Shown here in pieces: positions 4,713-5,065 of a stretch of 5,065 nt of DNA. The DNA is taken from assembly GCA_030950875.1 (NCBI GenBank), contig JAUZQS010000078.1, forward strand, positions 1 to 5,065. Direction: 5' to 3'. The position numbers and the translations under genes are program-made. The notes under the pieces are model-generated. The model worked only from the letters and a program-made list of their open reading frames with translations. It searched no databases and was not told the DNA's origin. How positions within the stretch are numbered: position 1 is the stretch's first letter; each line of letters starts with the position of its first letter. The stretch comes from Mariprofundaceae bacterium (GTDB taxonomy: Bacteria; Pseudomonadota; Zetaproteobacteria; Mariprofundales; Mariprofundaceae).

Positions 4713-5065
4713 CTGTTTCTCCCATTTTCTGAAATATACAACCTGCAGCAACTGATGTACCTCTTCACATACTCACGCACAGCGTAAAGCGCTGTCATTT
4801 GCCGATCAGGCAGCCAAAACCTGAGCAAAGCCACCAGATTCATCACCAGGAAAATACTTCTCACCCATGCCTCAGAGGTTGAAGCCAGTCGAGCACGAAT
4901 TTGATTAAGTCGGTAACCATTTTTCCCCTGCCCAAACTTACCTTCGATAGGGATTCTCTTTCGCTCATCCTCTCGTTGTTGCTGTTTGATCTGCCTGATC
5001 TCTTCCTTGTTGTCGGCTGTAGCCTTCTTTGGCCTGCCAAGGGACCTGCCTGCAAACCTGATGTC
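4691..5065 (-). CDS. IS5-type transposase, C-terminal part (start outside window)
   Basis: The - strand frame is open from the window edge to TAG 4693-4691 (124 residues) and has no upstream start within the window. It reads IRFAGRSLGRPKK, then a basic/acidic helix with IKQQQREDERKR, then IPIEGKFGQGKNGYRLNQIRA, then TSEAWVRSIFLVMNLVALL. This is the C-terminal end of IS5-family DDE transposases: the G-R-P-x-K loop, the catalytic Glu in I-E-G-K-F-G (codon 4945-4943) and the hydrophobic last helix. The tail after LLRFW is not recognisable and runs into the start of the 58-aa antitoxin, so the true IS end may lie between about 4720 and 4840 and the last residues may be read-through into flanking DNA. 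I could not find a convincing terminal inverted repeat. Confidence 0.8.
   Translation of the reverse strand, partial: DIRFAGRSLGRPKKATADNKEEIRQIKQQQREDERKRIPIEGKFGQGKNGYRLNQIRARLASTSEAWVRSIFLVMNLVALLRFWLPDRQMTALYAVREYVKRYISCCRLYISENGRNRCKVLIL

Noticed and set aside
4779..4795. ACAGCG-TAAAG-CGCTGT hairpin
   Set aside because: Only six base pairs, no T-run on either strand, and it lies in the transposase tail; not supported as a terminator or IS end.
4861..5055. 64-codon - strand frame with an ATG
   Set aside because: Its composition is unremarkable, whereas a neighbouring frame of the same strand encodes the IS5-type transposase C-terminus; this one is the shadow.

Overview
The window looks like a bacterial chromosome segment, most likely from a gammaproteobacterium of moderate to low GC content. 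This rests on gene types, codon use and an Xer site of proteobacterial type; no rRNA or other taxonomic marker is present. It falls into three zones.

Zone 1 (1-2466, + strand) is a two-gene signalling unit. The C-terminal end of a FIST-domain sensor protein (cut by the window edge) overlaps by 11 nt a hybrid histidine kinase: coiled coil, PAS, coiled coil, PAS, HisKA with GIAHDFNN box, HATPase, receiver. A FIST gene next to a hybrid kinase is the layout of nosP-nahK nitric-oxide signalling pairs. The kinase is split by one in-frame TAA (655-657) inside its first PAS domain. The frame resumes at once without a shift, and a good ribosome site with an ATG (739) lies shortly downstream.

Zone 2 (2552-3656, - strand) is a convergent housekeeping operon. 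It holds full-length two-domain mazG (NTP pyrophosphohydrolase) translationally coupled to a small DUF3467 protein. Upstream of mazG are two 21-bp direct repeats 30 bp apart, a possible promoter and, at 3804-3831, a 28-bp sequence closely resembling the XerC/XerD dif site. The only two FtsK-orienting (KOPS, GGGNAGGG) octamers in the window lie on either side of this site, and both point toward it.

Zone 3 (3897-5065, - strand) is accessory DNA in decay. Reading along the - strand it contains the C-terminus of an IS5-type transposase, a 58-aa Phd/RelB-like antitoxin with no toxin partner (only a 13-codon stub follows), and a ribbon-helix-helix antitoxin. Last comes a ParE-type toxin frame that lacks a usable start codon and appears frameshifted at an A7 run just before a strong terminator. 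The picture is a graveyard of toxin-antitoxin modules and an insertion sequence beside a chromosome-dimer-resolution-like site. I see no CRISPR array, tRNA or rRNA. The strongest candidates for follow-up are the dif-like site with its neighbouring TA remnants and the interrupted FIST-linked kinase.
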